Positions 1-12,427 of a stretch of 64,000 nt of DNA are shown piece by piece. The translations under genes were made by a program, and so were the position numbers. This stretch comes from Mesotaenium endlicherianum (lineage: Eukaryota > Streptophyta > Zygnematophyceae > Zygnematales > Mesotaeniaceae): positions 1,198,363-1,262,362 of the forward strand of contig WELA01004268.1 in the NCBI GenBank assembly GCA_009602735.1, read 5' to 3'. Positions within the stretch are counted from its first letter, which is position 1. Each line of letters begins with the position of its first letter. The notes beneath the pieces are model-generated. The model saw nothing but the letters and a program-made list of their open reading frames with translations, was not told where the DNA came from and did not search any database.

Positions 1-80
1 AGGGGGGGAGGGGGGGGGAAGAGAGGGTTGCACAAGGCAGAGGAGGAGGAGGAGGAGCCGAAGAAGGCGGCGAGGCTCAC

Positions 81-3000
81 CGTGCAGGTTTTCGTCCAGG
101 TTGCCGCACGGCATGAGCTCGTACACGAGCATACGGTCGGCGCCGTCAGAGCAGAAGCCCAGCAGGCCCACCACGTTGCGGTGGCGCACCGTGCCGATGA
201 CGGCCACCTCCGTGTCAAACTCCTGCGAGTGCGCCTGCGCCTCGCGCCCGTCCTCGCGCCCGCTCTTGTTGCACAGCCGCTTCACGGCGATGGCACGCCC
301 GTCCGGCAGCGAGCCCCGGTACACTCGGCTGCACCCCCCGCGCCCGATCAAATTCTCTGCACGCATCCACCCGCACGCCCGCACACACACCCACGCACGT
401 GACAACAGACCCCGGCATGTCTTGTCTGTCAGTGCTGCTGCTGCTGCTGCTTCTGCTGCCGGTGCAGGTGCGGCCGATGGTCAAAGGGCATCCCTCCTCC
501 TCCTCTTCCTGCTGCTGCTACGAGGCCATGCTGCTGAAGAGGGCAACACAGCCTTCAGGGATGGAAAACACTTGAAGGCAATCCGGCCCTGCTCTCTGGA
601 GTGACGCAAGGACAGGTGGCATGGGCCCATTACATCGGAGCCCCAGAGGTGAGCCCCAGGGAAATTATTGTAAAGAGCAGGAGGCTCTTCACCTTATTCT
701 CTCCACCTCCCCTCCCCCTGCCCCGCCCCCGCCACCGCTCACGACACTCCCAGACTGGAAAGATGCCAGCTACCCTCTGGGCCAGGCAAGCTGCAAGCAG
801 GGAAGGAACTTGGGCATCTATAAAGAGAGAAAGAGAGAGAGAATGATGAAGGGGGCTGAGTAGGGGCTGCGGAGGGAGAGGGGCAGGAAGGGAGGGAGAG
901 AGGGAGAGAGGGAGAGAGGGAGAAGGCTCACCTTCGCTGAAGTTGTCAGTGGCGGCCACGAGCTGCGTGAAGAGGAAGGGCAGCCAGGAGGAGGAGGAGG
1001 AGGCGGCGTGGCTGCCCATGCCCATCATGCCCGTCCAGAAGCTCAGCGCGGAGGCCGACAGTTGCTGGGCCCTCGCCGCCTCCTCCCCATCGCCCTCGAC
1101 CCCGCCCTCCCCAGTGGCGGGAGCACCCCCGTGGGACTCGCCGGCGCCGCCCCCCATGGAGGTCATCATGCTGGCCAGCCCCGTCATGAACTGCGGCCAT
1201 CCCGAGGCGAAGCCGGCACCCTCAAACAGGCTGTCCGTGCGCGAGCCCTTGCGCGAGGCGTCCAGCACGGTGCCCGCCCACATGCTGTCGCTTCCACCGC
1301 CGCCCTCCGCGCGGCCGCCACCTGGCGCCACGGGCCTGCCGTTGGCGCCCAGCGGCCCTGACCTTGCGCCCGGAGCGCTGATGCTGCGGCCCCTGCTGCT
1401 GATCCCGTCCTCGCTCTCTGTCACCGGAAGCGCAGAATGGGGCCCTCCAACAGTCAGGGGGGCGTGTGGCATGGTCTGTGATCTGCCCAGGCCCCCCGCA
1501 AGAGGGTGATGGTGGTGATGCCCCTGGCCCGACGTCGTCGCCAGACTGGAGGAGCTGGCGGCTCTCAGCCTGACACCTGGCAGGTCCATGAAGCCCCCAG
1601 CTGCTGCAGGGTAGGCGTTCCGGCTGCTGTCCAGCACGCTCGTGGGGGACAACCGGGGGGAGGTCTCCAAGGAGGAGGAGGAGGAGTCTGAGCCCCGGGG
1701 GCTGAGGCAGTTGGGCGTGGTGACGGCGTGGGAGCCGGAGGACCTGGGCGGCATGGGGGGGAGGTGGGGGGGCCTGGGTGCCACCGTGCGGCCCGAGAAT
1801 GCGTTTGCCGGCAGCTCCTTCTGGTTGGTCACCACAGTCTGCTGCCATGTCAAGCTGCTCAGCCTCTGGATATCACTGCCCATGCCACCTGTCAACCCCC
1901 CCCACCAGAGAGAGAGAGAGAGAGAGAGAGCACAGGCCACTTTGTCAGTTTGATAGGGTGGCAACCGCTGCTGCTGCTTTGGGCCTGGAACACCCCAATA
2001 AGCCCGAGTGGAAGCCCTGACAGCCGGCAAGCTGTCCACCACAATGCGATCGGCGAAGCAGAGGGGCCCAGCATGCAGCGTGTGGTGCGGCTCTGGCGTG
2101 GAGAAGGGAGATAGGGGGAGGGGGAGGGGGAGAGACTCGCTCAAGCGGGCGGGCTTACCTGTATGCTTGACCCGCTTGCCCAGTCGGCAGGCCGTGAGCT
2201 TGGTCTGCTTCACAAAGTAGAGCGTGCACTTGGCCGGCAGGAGCTCCGCATACGTCTTGGAGCGGCTCCTTACCGTCAGCAAGTTCCTGCAGGCAGACAG
2301 GCAGGCCCCGCCGGTTGCTAGCAATGCATGAGCACACGCTACCCCACCAGCGAGCATATTGCTGCTGCGGCCGAGCATCACTTCACCCCACCCTATCTCC
2401 GTACGCACGGCAGGTGCAGCTTGCGCCTCTCACACCAACCCCAGAGTGGCTGAGTCCCACAGCTGCAGCAGAAATTGCGACTCCCCTTTCCCGCCCTTCT
2501 GAGCCCCTTCGACAGCTGTTCCTGCAGCAAGCAGCTGGGCCCGATCACAGCCTGCCTTCAAATACCCTCATGCGCTGTAGAGGCTGCACACTAGCCCAGA
2601 CATCACGAGGGGGATCATCAGCATGAGAAGCATGCAATAGGTTGGGCTGCCCACCCTCTGTCACTCATGATGAGCTTCGTCGCGCCCAGAGACGCCACCT
2701 CATGGCAGAGCACCTGCTGCAGATCCACTCCATGGGCTACTCGGACATTGGCCTCTATCTGCGCGGAAGCGCATACGAGACAGACACACGAATAGAACAA
2801 GCACCTGTTAGAAATTGGCCCATGGACATACGCACATGCACATGCACATGCTTGGCTGCCCTTAGGTGCCCTAAAAAATGCCCCAGTCGGTGCCACAGCC
2901 AGTTCAAATCGTCCCTAGAGAACCACATGGGGTCCATGTGTCACCCGTCCAAACGCATCCTGCTAGAGTTACAACCAAGCACGTGACAGATCTGAGACTA

Positions 3001-3883
3001 GGAGGGACAGCCCGTGGTAACTTGCGTGCAGGTCCAGGCCTATTTCCACCTGAACTGACAAGAGTGGCATCACTGACATCCATCATCCACATTTGAGAGC
3101 GTGCTTGCATCCCTGGCGTTAGCAGTCCAGTTGCTGCTAGACATAGTTCATCACCTGCTTGAGCTCGCAAATATTCTTGAAGACACCCATGAAGGCGCAG
3201 CAAGCAGCCCCAATCTGCTCCGTGTAATGTTCCAGTTCCTGCTGGGCCACCTTGTACACTGGCCTTGGTCCCGCTGCATAGAAAGATAGAAGGTGTCTTG
3301 AGGGATTTCCCTCACACACTGGCAAGTCGACCAGTGCTATCTGCTATACGTCATACATGGACACGATTATTTTGCCATTGACAAACACAAGAGCGAGCGT
3401 CCATATCCTTGGCCGTCATCTTTTGGGAAGGTTGCACGGTACTTCAAGCTGTCTTTTACCTAACGCTACTTCTCAATAACCATGCACTCGCAATCCAACC
3501 TTCTGCTGTCTGAAGGCTTGTCAAAGCCCAGCACACCGATGCTTGGGGACCTAGCAAGATATTAAGCAACACAGTCAAGTTTTCCTTATTTAAAGCTCCA
3601 ATTTGGTGAACGGAAGATTAGGATGAACCGCCGAGAATGTGTTTCAGCTATGTCCGCTTTACCAATCAAAACGAGAGTCAAGTGAGGACAGATCACGCCA
3701 TGAAACAGCGCCATATTCGAAAGAGAAGTGCTTACAAGCGCCAGGCAGCGCATCCACTACGTGAATGGCAGTCAAGATGTCCCCTGGCTGGCATTTATTC
3801 AAAGCCCATTGCAGTGTTGTCTGTCCCTCTTGCGACAGCTGTAAGACGACAACTACACTATCGACCGCCCGTCCTTGCGGCAT
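81..3883 (-). CDS. USP-domain receptor-like cytoplasmic kinase (RLCK VI type), 3' part beyond window
   Basis: Cytosolic Ser/Thr kinase preceded by a universal stress protein (adenine-nucleotide alpha-hydrolase fold) domain, a plant architecture of unknown substrate. Six exons on the minus strand agree in phase: 3736-3883, 3155-3273, 2655-2758, 2159-2286, 932-1888 and 81-356, giving about 577 residues before the left edge. Residues 1-166 form the USP domain, with a first strand VDSVVVVLQLSQEG, then GDILTAIHVVDALP, ANVRVAHGVD and SLGATKLIMSD. Residues 167-470 are a Ser/Gly/Pro/His-rich, probably disordered linker. From about 473 the kinase begins with FTQLVAATDNFSEENLIG, glycine loop GRGGCSRVYRG, the ATP-binding Lys in AIAVKRL and the helix-C Glu in FDTEVAVI. 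The catalytic loop would lie left of position 1. The ATG at 3883 was chosen because the USP strand follows; an in-frame ATG at 4012 is also possible. The intron before the last exon is GA-rich. Exon calls rest on splice sites and family motifs. Confidence 0.85.
822..925. repeat. GA-rich simple sequence in kinase intron
   Basis: Purine-rich run of GAGA and GGGA units on the plus strand. Read on the gene's strand it is a long polypyrimidine tract directly after the donor at 931. Confidence 0.8.
1907..1930. repeat. (AG)12 microsatellite in kinase intron
   Basis: Twelve uninterrupted AG units just upstream (gene sense) of the acceptor of the 932-1888 exon, so again a CT tract in the transcript. 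Confidence 0.9.
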
Positions 3884-4012
3884 CGTTTCAGCTTTTCTGC
3901 CACAAAATTCCGGGAACCGAATGTTGCTCCAGCTCTGCTTTCTCGTGAAAGTATGAGGCGAAAAACAACCAGGTTTGGTAGCTTTCCACGCCTCCTCAAC
4001 AACTATAGCCAC

Positions 4013-5649
4013 CTCCTTCCTTCTTCTTTCTTACTATGTTGATTTTAAAAGAGCTACGGATGACTAGTGCGGAACGAATAGTAGAGGACGTGACTAAAAG
4101 CTTATGTTTCAATGCATGTCCACATGCATTGCTTTTACTACTAGAGCGTCTCTGTAAGAAAAACTTACCTCACAAGTTCCTATCAAGTAATGACTAGGCC
4201 CCTTTGTGTCTTCAGAACATCCAAGATGTCTTCCAACTTTGGAAAGGTGTCATGCCTGTCTGCCCACTTAACATGGACCCTTAGGATCTATTACGGCCCT
4301 TATAATATGAGCTCAGAGCAGCCGTTGCAGAAAACGACCTTGGAAACAACGACTACGAAGAAGTCGCGGCATTCCCGTCTACATGCACGTATATTGTAAA
4401 ATTACTTTGATTCATCCAAAAAGAAACCGCTACGGATACGAGCTCAATCACCGAAGTCATGTCTATTCGCGCCGGTCCCATCCGGTCCCCTCGGGGCTCG
4501 TCCTGCACTTACCGTTTAATCAATAATATTACGGAGGGTCCCCGAAACGGCGGGAAATATTATGTTCTGCTCGCTTCAATTTGCAGACCGACACCATGAT
4601 GACGCCTGTGAACAACTGTGAATGGTGGTGAATGGTGGTGAATGGTGGTGAACGCATGGATTATGGCAGAAGACTCTGAAGAGCAGTGGTGGGCAACGGA
4701 GGGGCAGTGGAGGGGCAGTGGATCATGGATGTGGTGGATGGTCACGAAAATAATTAACGGCAAATAATGAAGCAGGAGTCTCGCCAACTCACAATTGTTT
4801 GTTACAGAAGTGTCGGCGGTGTCAGCTAACCCGGCTCGGCATTTCTCATCACGTTACTTGCCAATGCTTATGGACGGCTGTCGATCACCATCGACTGCCA
4901 TCGACACTCGGCGACACTCCATCGACACCCATCGATGCCCATCGAGCGCTACGGAGGCGTCGTCCAACGTAGTTCGAGCTGTTTCGAGCCAATTCAAGTC
5001 TGCAACTTTAGAACTGACTTGGTTAATCCACTTTGTGCCAGAAATGTTTTGAGCGGTCGAGCTCATGGGAGGGTATAATGGGGGGGCATTATAATGACCG
5101 AAAACGAAGCAAGTTTACCTCCCATGGCCGAGTGAGTTCGAGCAAGTCCGAGTGAGTTCGAAAAGTGAGCCAGATCGAGTACAGCCAGTTCGAGCGCTAA
5201 TTTCGAGCGCAGCAAATCTAGCTGAACTGAAGGGAGGAGTAGCACCGATGTGTATTAATTGGGATTGATAGGTTATAGGCCTAATCTGGTCATTTTGCAA
5301 AACGATAACACAGTTAACTCCACGAATTAAGACAAAAGTTGCTAAAACCGGGCCAAAGTTGGCCAAAGTGGTACAATGAACAAGTGGACACTGATACAGC
5401 GCGCCGACGCTTGGCGCTATAAGTTTGTCACATCATCGTGCTCGATCTGCTTTGCAAACACGCACGACTAGGCACAACAGGCCCGTTTACAGTGGGCCGT
5501 TTCGGTGAAATATTACTGAACCAAACGTACGTCACCGTACTCGAATGTACGCCTAAAACAACGACTCGTTCAGGGTTTTTCAAGGTTGTTTCGACGTGAT
5601 GGTTTCGATACTTCAATTGTCAGAAATTGTAATAAGTTTTGAACGACAT
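4013..5649. other. Intergenic, no gene recognised
   Basis: Upstream flank of the kinase gene. No coding signal was recognised. It holds three 10-bp AATGGTGGTG units (4621-4650), a stretch of loosely repeated ATCGACACC/CATCGATGCC-like words (4875-4955) and a repeated CGAGTGAGTTCGA word (5129-5165). The kinase promoter probably lies near 3.9-4.4 kb, but no core element is clear. Confidence 0.5.
4618..4652. repeat. 10-bp tandem repeat, three units
   Basis: AATGGTGGTG repeated three times in a row, with a partial unit on each side. Confidence 0.9.
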
Positions 5650-6540
5650 ACTTAGTGTCGCGACTTTTGTCAATTTGACGGCGCCGCAAGCGTGACGCAA
5701 GTCAAGGCCGCCCAAGATCGGAAAGTCAACGTTAACTCACCGACCAATTGGCTAACCTCGGTATGGTCAGCATTGAAAGTCAAGGTCCCAATCACACGGA
5801 AGCGTGACTGTGTTAGGTCAATACTGACACTTAGTGACGGTGGGGGTTTGACAACCAAGTCAGCCGAGAATTTAACCATGCTAGGACCAGTACTTGGTCC
5901 GCACCAGCAGCTACCAAGTCAGGCATTGCTGATTGAGCAGCCACCCTAGCAAATACCAGAAAGGCCATCTCAGCCATGGACCTGTGGTGAGGCTGCTGCG
6001 TCTTAAGCAGCCACCTGGGGCGTCATAAGCTCTAAGGCCACATAGACGTGCACGCTGATCGAAGGGCTAAGCAGTCACACGCGACCGTCACAAGGCGTGC
6101 ATGCATGCTAAGTGACGTCGAATAACTTAAGCTGTCAGGAGGGATGACTGCAGGAACAACATGCATGCTAAGCGCAGTGACTAAACGCTGAAATTCTCGA
6201 GAGAGAAAAGGTATGCGTGGTGCCTGGGAAAGGCATCAGCCTTGCACGATCTCACCTCATTCTTGCCTTGCACATTTGCCAAAGTAGCAGAAGGGAGCGC
6301 AGGAGCGAAAAGAGAAGAGAAGAAGGAGCGCAAAGAAGAAGGAGTTTCTAAGGCCACAGGAGAGCCAAGAAGCCACGATTCTGCCGACGCTTAGGAGATT
6401 CTCTCTCATTGTATCATTGGAAAAGTTAGTGTTCAGGAGTTCCCAAGAAAGGATTCCGCTTGAAAGAAGTAGAAAACTTGCTGAATAGAATCTGTTAGGT
6501 GTTCTGGCGCAGCTCTGGACCAAACACCACGAACGTGCGA
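5650..6540 (+). repeat. Dispersed repeat family X, copy 1 (probable LTR or LTR-element flank)
   Basis: Alignable by eye with 49180-49902. Shared blocks include GTCAGCATTGAAAGTCAA, GTGGGGTTTGACAA, CCAAGTCA followed by GCTGACTGAGC-like sequence, CGTGGTGCCTG and a purine-rich AAGGAGCG tail. Non-coding. The copy ends exactly where the LTR of element A starts, so A probably inserted into it or against its end. Class is uncertain. Confidence 0.6.
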
Positions 6541-7259
6541 TGTAATGAATTAAGTATTATGGTAGTATGATATTCATTTGAATATAATAGTGAATTGAGT
6601 TCAGTCTGCTAAATTTTATTTAATAATAAGTCTACTAGACTTTTTAGTATTCTTCAATATAATGACTCATCCGAGAGCGATAGGCTGAAGTACACAACAA
6701 GCCAGCTTGTTGAAACATTCTTTGACAGTTAGTTGACTGCCGTACTCAGTATCAGTAAATTGCCTAGTCATACATTTAAGTGTGGTGTGCTAGACAAGTG
6801 GCCAGGTGACACCCTTGGGGTGGATGGCGATTCGGGATGATGGGAGATGGCCATGGATTTGGTTAGCCGAGGTCCTACCGACGTGGTTAATTCCCGGGTA
6901 GGTGGTGCCATCGCACTTGCCGTTAAGCAGTAAACTCATTCAATGTACACAGGTTAGGGTATGCTCTCGAGTTCTGCATTCGAAAACGGGGCCAACTCTT
7001 TGTACCGCTTACTGAGCAAACATCTAAATCCAAGGCGGTGAAGCCGTTACACGAACTGCTTCTTACCTTGCTTATGTATGAGTAAACCGATTGCATGATA
7101 GATGCTAGTTTACTCGCATTTGACTTATGAATATTACAATGCTTGTTGTGGAGTCTTTTGTTGAATAATACGGTAACCAGAATACACCATTAAGATTACT
7201 TGCTGATTTAAAATCTTTAGTAATTGTTTAATCGCCTATTTGTAAGTCGATTCATTTCA
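6541..7259 (+). repeat. 5' LTR of chromovirus A
   Basis: 719 bp, starting TGTAATGAAT and ending in CA one base before the primer site. Related LTRs start with the same word at 12059, 12428 and, in reverse, at 59349. The LTR tail recurs at 31027-31440. Confidence 0.8.
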
Positions 7260-7260
7260 G

Positions 7261-7274
7261 TGGTATCAGAGCTC
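7261..7274 (+). promoter_or_regulatory. Primer binding site for initiator tRNA-Met
   Basis: TGGTATCAGAGC is the standard plant LTR-element primer site, complementary to the 3' end of initiator Met tRNA. It lies one base after the LTR. Confidence 0.9.
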
Positions 7275-8311
7275 TTATCATTGCTTTCTTTGCATGGTTA
7301 CGACGCGGTCTTAAATTAGCAACTCTCAAAACATGGAGGGTGAAAATAGTGATAACATTGAAGGACAGGCAGAGAGCCATAAAATTGGACCTCGCACTTA
7401 CGCTGAAGCTTCAGCAGATACAGCCAATAGAGAACCGCAGAAGAGGCGGCAGCTATTGCTGCAGTAGCAGCCCAGCATACTGAAGAAAAGCGCATCAGAA
7501 TAGAAGCTGAGGGTGTAGCTAAAGCAAAAAAGGGTGCGAATGTCGAAAGGCGACGTTTGGCGTACAACAGAACGGTTGAAGATATGATGACAGAAGGGGC
7601 CAATTTCCGCAATCAACCTCTTGTTGGGGCAACTACGGTACCTCTTAATCAGATAAATAAACAATTGAGTGGAGTAGGAATTGCTAATGCAGCAGCCAGA
7701 GGAAATGCCGAAGTTGCTGCCGAGAGACTCAATGTTGCTGTTGCTGCTATGTCTGCATTGCCACCGCAGTATGTTGATCTGGGTGCGTTGTTTATTCAAA
7801 TAAAGTCTCAGATGACTATGCTGTATAAGTCCCAACAGGAGGACAAGAGAATTATGATGGTAATGTTGCGTGGAAATGACCAACTGGATTCTCACACTAC
7901 TGGTGGTGGCAGAGGGCTAGTAGGCCAAAACCAAAGTCACCTCAGGACTATGACCTTGAGGGAAACATAAAGTATTACTTGGTGATGTTGATCAGTGGCT
8001 GGAAAATTATTCAGGCATGCAAGATTCTGAGAAGATCAGGCACACCGGTGCTTTGCTGAAAGGCAGCGTTGCAGACTGGTGGCTTTTCTACAAAGGAGAA
8101 AGTAAGGCAAACCAACTTGGTGACCCCTCGTGGGAAGAGTTTGTTGAGCAATTGCATGAGAAGTTTAATGTGATCAATTACCAGGAGAAACTTGAAAGCT
8201 ATCTATGCAATGATCTCTTTGACACTGAAGCATTCCACTTTAGTTGCTGAGTATGCTCAGAACTTTCAGGAGAACATAATGAAACAGCCCGCGTTTCCAA
8301 AGCTAGATAAA

Positions 8312-9608
8312 TGTAATGAATCAGTTCATTAATTATTTAATTAATTGCATGTATAAATACAACACTAAATAAATATTATGTCAATATACTCACATGCGCG
8401 AGTTCATATACATGAATGTATGTCGATGTAATGCGAGTTTACGTACTTTGTACAAAAGGTCAGCAGGATGACTTTTGTATTATTTCATAATTTGCTGACT
8501 TTGTTGAGAAGGTGAGCAGGATGACTTTTGTATCATAGTATAGTTCGCTAAGATTTACATATCAGTTATATATAGGATGTAATATCAGCAGGATGACATG
8601 TAGTAAGCTCGCTGGATATTAGTCAGTATACTTAGCTTCAGTACGCTGAGGGTAGATATATTCATTTAGATTATTTTTTGTAGATTAGACATGTGACCGT
8701 AGTATACTGAAAGTCGGAAGGTCGACTGAGATTCGGTAAACCGATGTCTTACCAGTGTGGTTAACTCCTAGGAGGGCGGAGCCGTCGTCAGTCAACTGAA
8801 CAATTAGGACTTCAGCCAACCGACCAATTAATATGGTCGTTATACCTAGATCCGTGGGTCCCAACTTAACGGGTTTCCCACGAAACGGCGCACCTTGCGC
8901 CGTGGTCAACCAGGTGGTCAATGAGTACACAGCAGGCTGGGATCTCGTGGTCCCCTCATTCTGGACAGTAGGCTTTACAGTCGAATTTCTACTTGCAAGT
9001 CATGTGTGCACTTTTGGGTTCGTTCTAATGACCAGCCTTCACGGAAGTTGACATGGCTGCCTTGTCTGTTCTCCAAATGGAACAAACTAGAACTTTTTGG
9101 AAAGGTCTTGTCAAGATGCATCCGTTGCCGTTAAGTTTGCTCAATTTGGAGTAGTATTGACAAAGTTATGCCCTCTGACATTTTGGGGTCACACAGCGGA
9201 CATATTCCATGGTTTTGCACCTAAGTCAGTGGGATGTGTTTTAGCTACTTCATGGTCATCTGAATGAGAGCGCCTTTGCTATTCAGTCCCTTGATGTTGT
9301 GTATGTGCTCATACATGCTTGTATGCCTAGTAGGCAAGAGGCCATGAGTTTCTAAATGAGAAGCTCTAGTCCTCAAGCTCGCCTCTTTCTTGTGCCTTGT
9401 ATTAGTGTGCAACTATGGCACACTACGGTAAGTGAGTCGAGGGTTACAGATGAGTAAACTGAATTCATTATAAGGGCGAAGATCTCTCCCTGATTTCACA
9501 CGCTTCCACCTATCTCTGATCGTATATATTTAAATGAAATATATTAATCTTGAATAAGCAAGATTCATTTCAAAAAAACAGCATACTTTAGGTTTGGCTT
9601 AATTGAAT
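8312..9608 (+). repeat. LTR-like repeat family Y, copy 1, inserted in gag of element A
   Basis: About 1.3 kb starting TGTAATGAATCAG. It breaks the gag similarity of A, which resumes near 9613 by comparison with element F. Positions 8380-9137 match 49903-50690 in reverse complement, with shared blocks such as GACTGAGATTCGGTAAA, CCAATTAATATGGTC and GGTCCCTC-like segments. No coding content recognised. Probably a solo LTR. Confidence 0.65.
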
Positions 9609-10341
9609 TCTAAGGAGTCAAGTCATTTTGTTGAAAAGAAGTAAGGGAAGCTTGCTGACTTGATCCGAGGTGCTAATGCTTGGGATCAGTAGTAGTTCAA
9701 CCACAAGCACCAGAGTAGTGCTTTGGTGGCTAAGATTGTCAAAAAGCCACATGGTTCTTATAATGCAATTGAAGAAGACCAGGCTGAGGATGATCAGTTG
9801 GATGAGCAAGAGTCTTATGGGTATGAGTACAATGCTATGCGGTCTCAAGGGAGAGCTACGTACTCTTGAGGAGGCTTTTGAAGAGGTGGTGGTAGGACTA
9901 CGCCGAGACCAGCCTCAGCAGAACCTGTTTGCTACCATGGCCAAGAGAGAGGCCACTACAGATAGCATTGTCATAGAAAGCATCTGCCAAAGGTGGAACG
10001 AAAGGATCAAGACAGCAACAGTATTACAGTCTACTGACTCTGGGGATGCTAGAGGTAGTGAATCATCGCTAGCTGCCCCCGTAGCAGGTGTTATGGGCCC
10101 TGCTGAATTGGGTTCACTATACATGCCTGACAACCAGATAAAGGAGACCATAGATCTCCAAAGAGTGCACACTTTAGATGGTCTTGTTCAACCTCATGTC
10201 CAACAGTTCTTTGCTAAGTCAGGAGAACGTTGCAAAAGTCAGGAAGAGTCAGTCTCCCCTATTCTGCTACATTGCATGATTGCAGGCAGGAACATGAGGG
10301 CATTTGTTGACGGAGGAGCATCACAAATTTTTATCCATAAG

Positions 10342-11309
10342 TGTAATATTTCTCCAAAATGTTCTAATTTCTAAGAATCTTTTCCTTGGTATTCAAGAAA
10401 TATTTGATAATAGCGAAAAAAAAACATCTATAACCCGTAATTTTTGCTAAGTCCTCGAGAGCGAAAGAGGGACAAGGAGCGTAACTATAGTATTAGTGCT
10501 TGTGAGAGTTGCACTTACAATAACTCTCGCAGGTACTTATACCTGTTCAACGTGAGGCACTTGAATGCTTCGAGTCACCACCTACGGCACCGGTCATGTC
10601 AACGAAAACGGTCAAATGGATGTGACCCATTTGACTGAATGCTCAAAATTGTGCCGTGTGGCAATTTTGAGACTTTTAACGAATCGCGACAAATCATAAC
10701 GAATTGTTTCGTGCCGAATCGGCGTAGTCGCGTCCTTGGAATAGACGTGATAGTTCGTAGTCATGTCATCGAGTATTTTCTAATAGACGTGACCGTTTGT
10801 CGCGCGCACACACTTTCGTTATGATCGAGTAGTCGTAATAACTACTTCGCCAATCGGTTAAGTGTGATCGTCTCAGACAAGAGGTCGCGGGTTCGAATCC
10901 GCATGGATGCAAAGTAACTTTGCATAATCGTTTTGTTTGAGTTTTTACGACTTTGTTCGGGTTAACAACTCGTCGTCAATCCGAAATCAGTGATTGTGCA
11001 TTATCCAAAATAATGACAATCAAAGTAATCTTAATCAATCCATAATTGAAGAGGTTATTATCTCAAAATTATTCAAAGTACTTTATGAATAAATATGTCA
11101 TACTATTGCGAAGTGGTTGAATTACTTTACGACAATTTTTGCAATAGCATCTTGGTCGTTTTGACCAGGAATTAGTCGGCACACGCGTGTGGCAATTAAT
11201 TGATCAAGATGCAATCATTTTTCAAATTATATATTGATAATTAGCGTAACGTATTTTAGGTAATTGGGAAAACGTCCCAAATATGCCTAATATAGCTCAG
11301 ATCGTTACA
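10342..11309 (+). repeat. Solo LTR-like repeat D, copy 1, inserted in element A
   Basis: About 968 bp running from TGTAATATTTC to GATCGTTACA, sitting between protease and RNase H similarity of A. Its last 370 bp match 30500-30861, sharing TTTTTGCAATAGCATCTTGG, GACCAGGAATTAGT and the terminal AAGCTCAGATCGTTACA. It contains a tRNA-like segment at 10846-10900. Confidence 0.6.
10846..10900 (+). other. tRNA-like (RNA polymerase III promoter-like) segment
   Basis: A good B box, GGTTCGAATCC (10890-10900), preceded by GTCGCG. A weaker A-box-like TCGCCAATCGG lies about 43 bp upstream, the spacing of an intronless tRNA. No full cloverleaf with a matching acceptor stem was found, so this is read as tRNA-derived (SINE-like) sequence inside repeat D rather than a working tRNA gene. 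Confidence 0.5.
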
Positions 11310-12427
11310 ACAAAGAAAGGTAAGGTAAAGTAAGATTGGCATCCGGTGCTGTAAGAATCTATGAAGTTCAATCCAGCTGAAATTAATTACCTCGTGCATG
11401 ACAAAGAGCTGTTAGTTATTATTCATGTTCTCAAACGGTGGACAGTGTACTTACAAGGGAAAGCTTCCAATGTGATTACAAATCATCTAGCTTTGATTTA
11501 GTTCCAAAGGAAGTCCAAGCTGTGGAAGAGGGAGAACCGCTGGAGCCAAGTGCTGGAGCAATTCCAAGTTCAAATTGACTACAAACCATGGAAGTTGAAT
11601 CTTGCTGATGCTCTCTTTGAAAGACGTAAAAAAGGAACTTTAATCAGAATGCCGTTGAGAGAATCCTTTGTGCACTCAGTTCACGAAAGGTGAAGAAGTC
11701 ATTCCTTGAACAACTTAAGAAAACCTACCTTTTTCACCCAACATTTGAGCCCAGCCCAACCGATGGTGTGTGTCTTGCTCCTACACTCGGTTATAAGCTG
11801 AAAGGTGAAGTCTGGGTAAACAAAACCACTTCAGGCAGGTTGTAGTTGGTCATACCTAATAACTTGAAATTACTGAGTCAAGCTCATGACAGTTTACTGG
11901 GTGGACACTTGGGGCAGGCGGGAACTGTTGGCAAATTGCCAAAACACTATCACTAGGAAGGGTTGCCTCGAGAAGTCTTAAAATATGTAAAGTCATGTGA
12001 TCAGTGTCAAAAGAACAAGTCTAGGCACACACCACCCGGGGGATTATTGCAACCAGTATATAATGAATCAGTATATTCGATAGATATAACATTGATCAAA
12101 ATATAATCGTTAAATAAATTCAACCTGCTGAACTTTAACTAATATTAGTCTGCTAGATTTCTAATACTTAGTTTAATGACTCAGCCGGGAGCAGCAGGCT
12201 GAAGCCAATTAAGTCAGCCTGTTGACTTACGTCAGCTTGCTGACACATTCTTTGACACTCAGTTGACTGTCGTACTCGGTCGCAGCATACTGCCTAGTTA
12301 TGCATCCAAGTGTGGTGTGCTAGATGAGTGGCCAGATGACACCCTTAAGGTGGATGGCGATTTGAGATGATGGGAGATGGCTAAGAATTTGGTTAGCCGC
12401 GGTCCTACCAACGTGGTTTAGTCCCGG

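Larger units (their letters stand above)
6541..12427 (+). mobile_element. Chromovirus fossil A (Ty3/gypsy), broken, with two insertions
   Basis: Ty3/gypsy LTR retroelement fossil. Parts seen: 5' LTR 6541-7259 (TG to CA), primer binding site at 7261, gag from about 7330 including a capsid-type stretch (HTGALLKGSVADWW), an aspartic protease region near 10300 (FVDGGAS), RNase H-type remnants 11345-11640, an integrase zinc-binding region about 11880-12050, and a 3' LTR fragment 12059-12427. It is interrupted by repeat Y (8312-9608) and LTR D (10342-11309). The copy is clearly broken, with many interruptions. Its LTRs differ substantially from each other and from those of B and F, so it is old. 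The 3' LTR is cut off by the LTR of element B. Confidence 0.75.

Noticed and set aside
943-1509. Long plus-strand frame opposite the kinase linker exon
   Set aside because: Antisense shadow of a GC-rich exon; the minus strand carries the USP-kinase reading with splice sites and domain motifs.
10846-10930. Functional tRNA gene
   Set aside because: B box is good, but no acceptor stem or complete cloverleaf could be folded by eye.
10342-11309. Target-site duplication around repeat D copy 1
   Set aside because: Flanks CATAAG and ACAAAG do not match well enough to claim a duplication.
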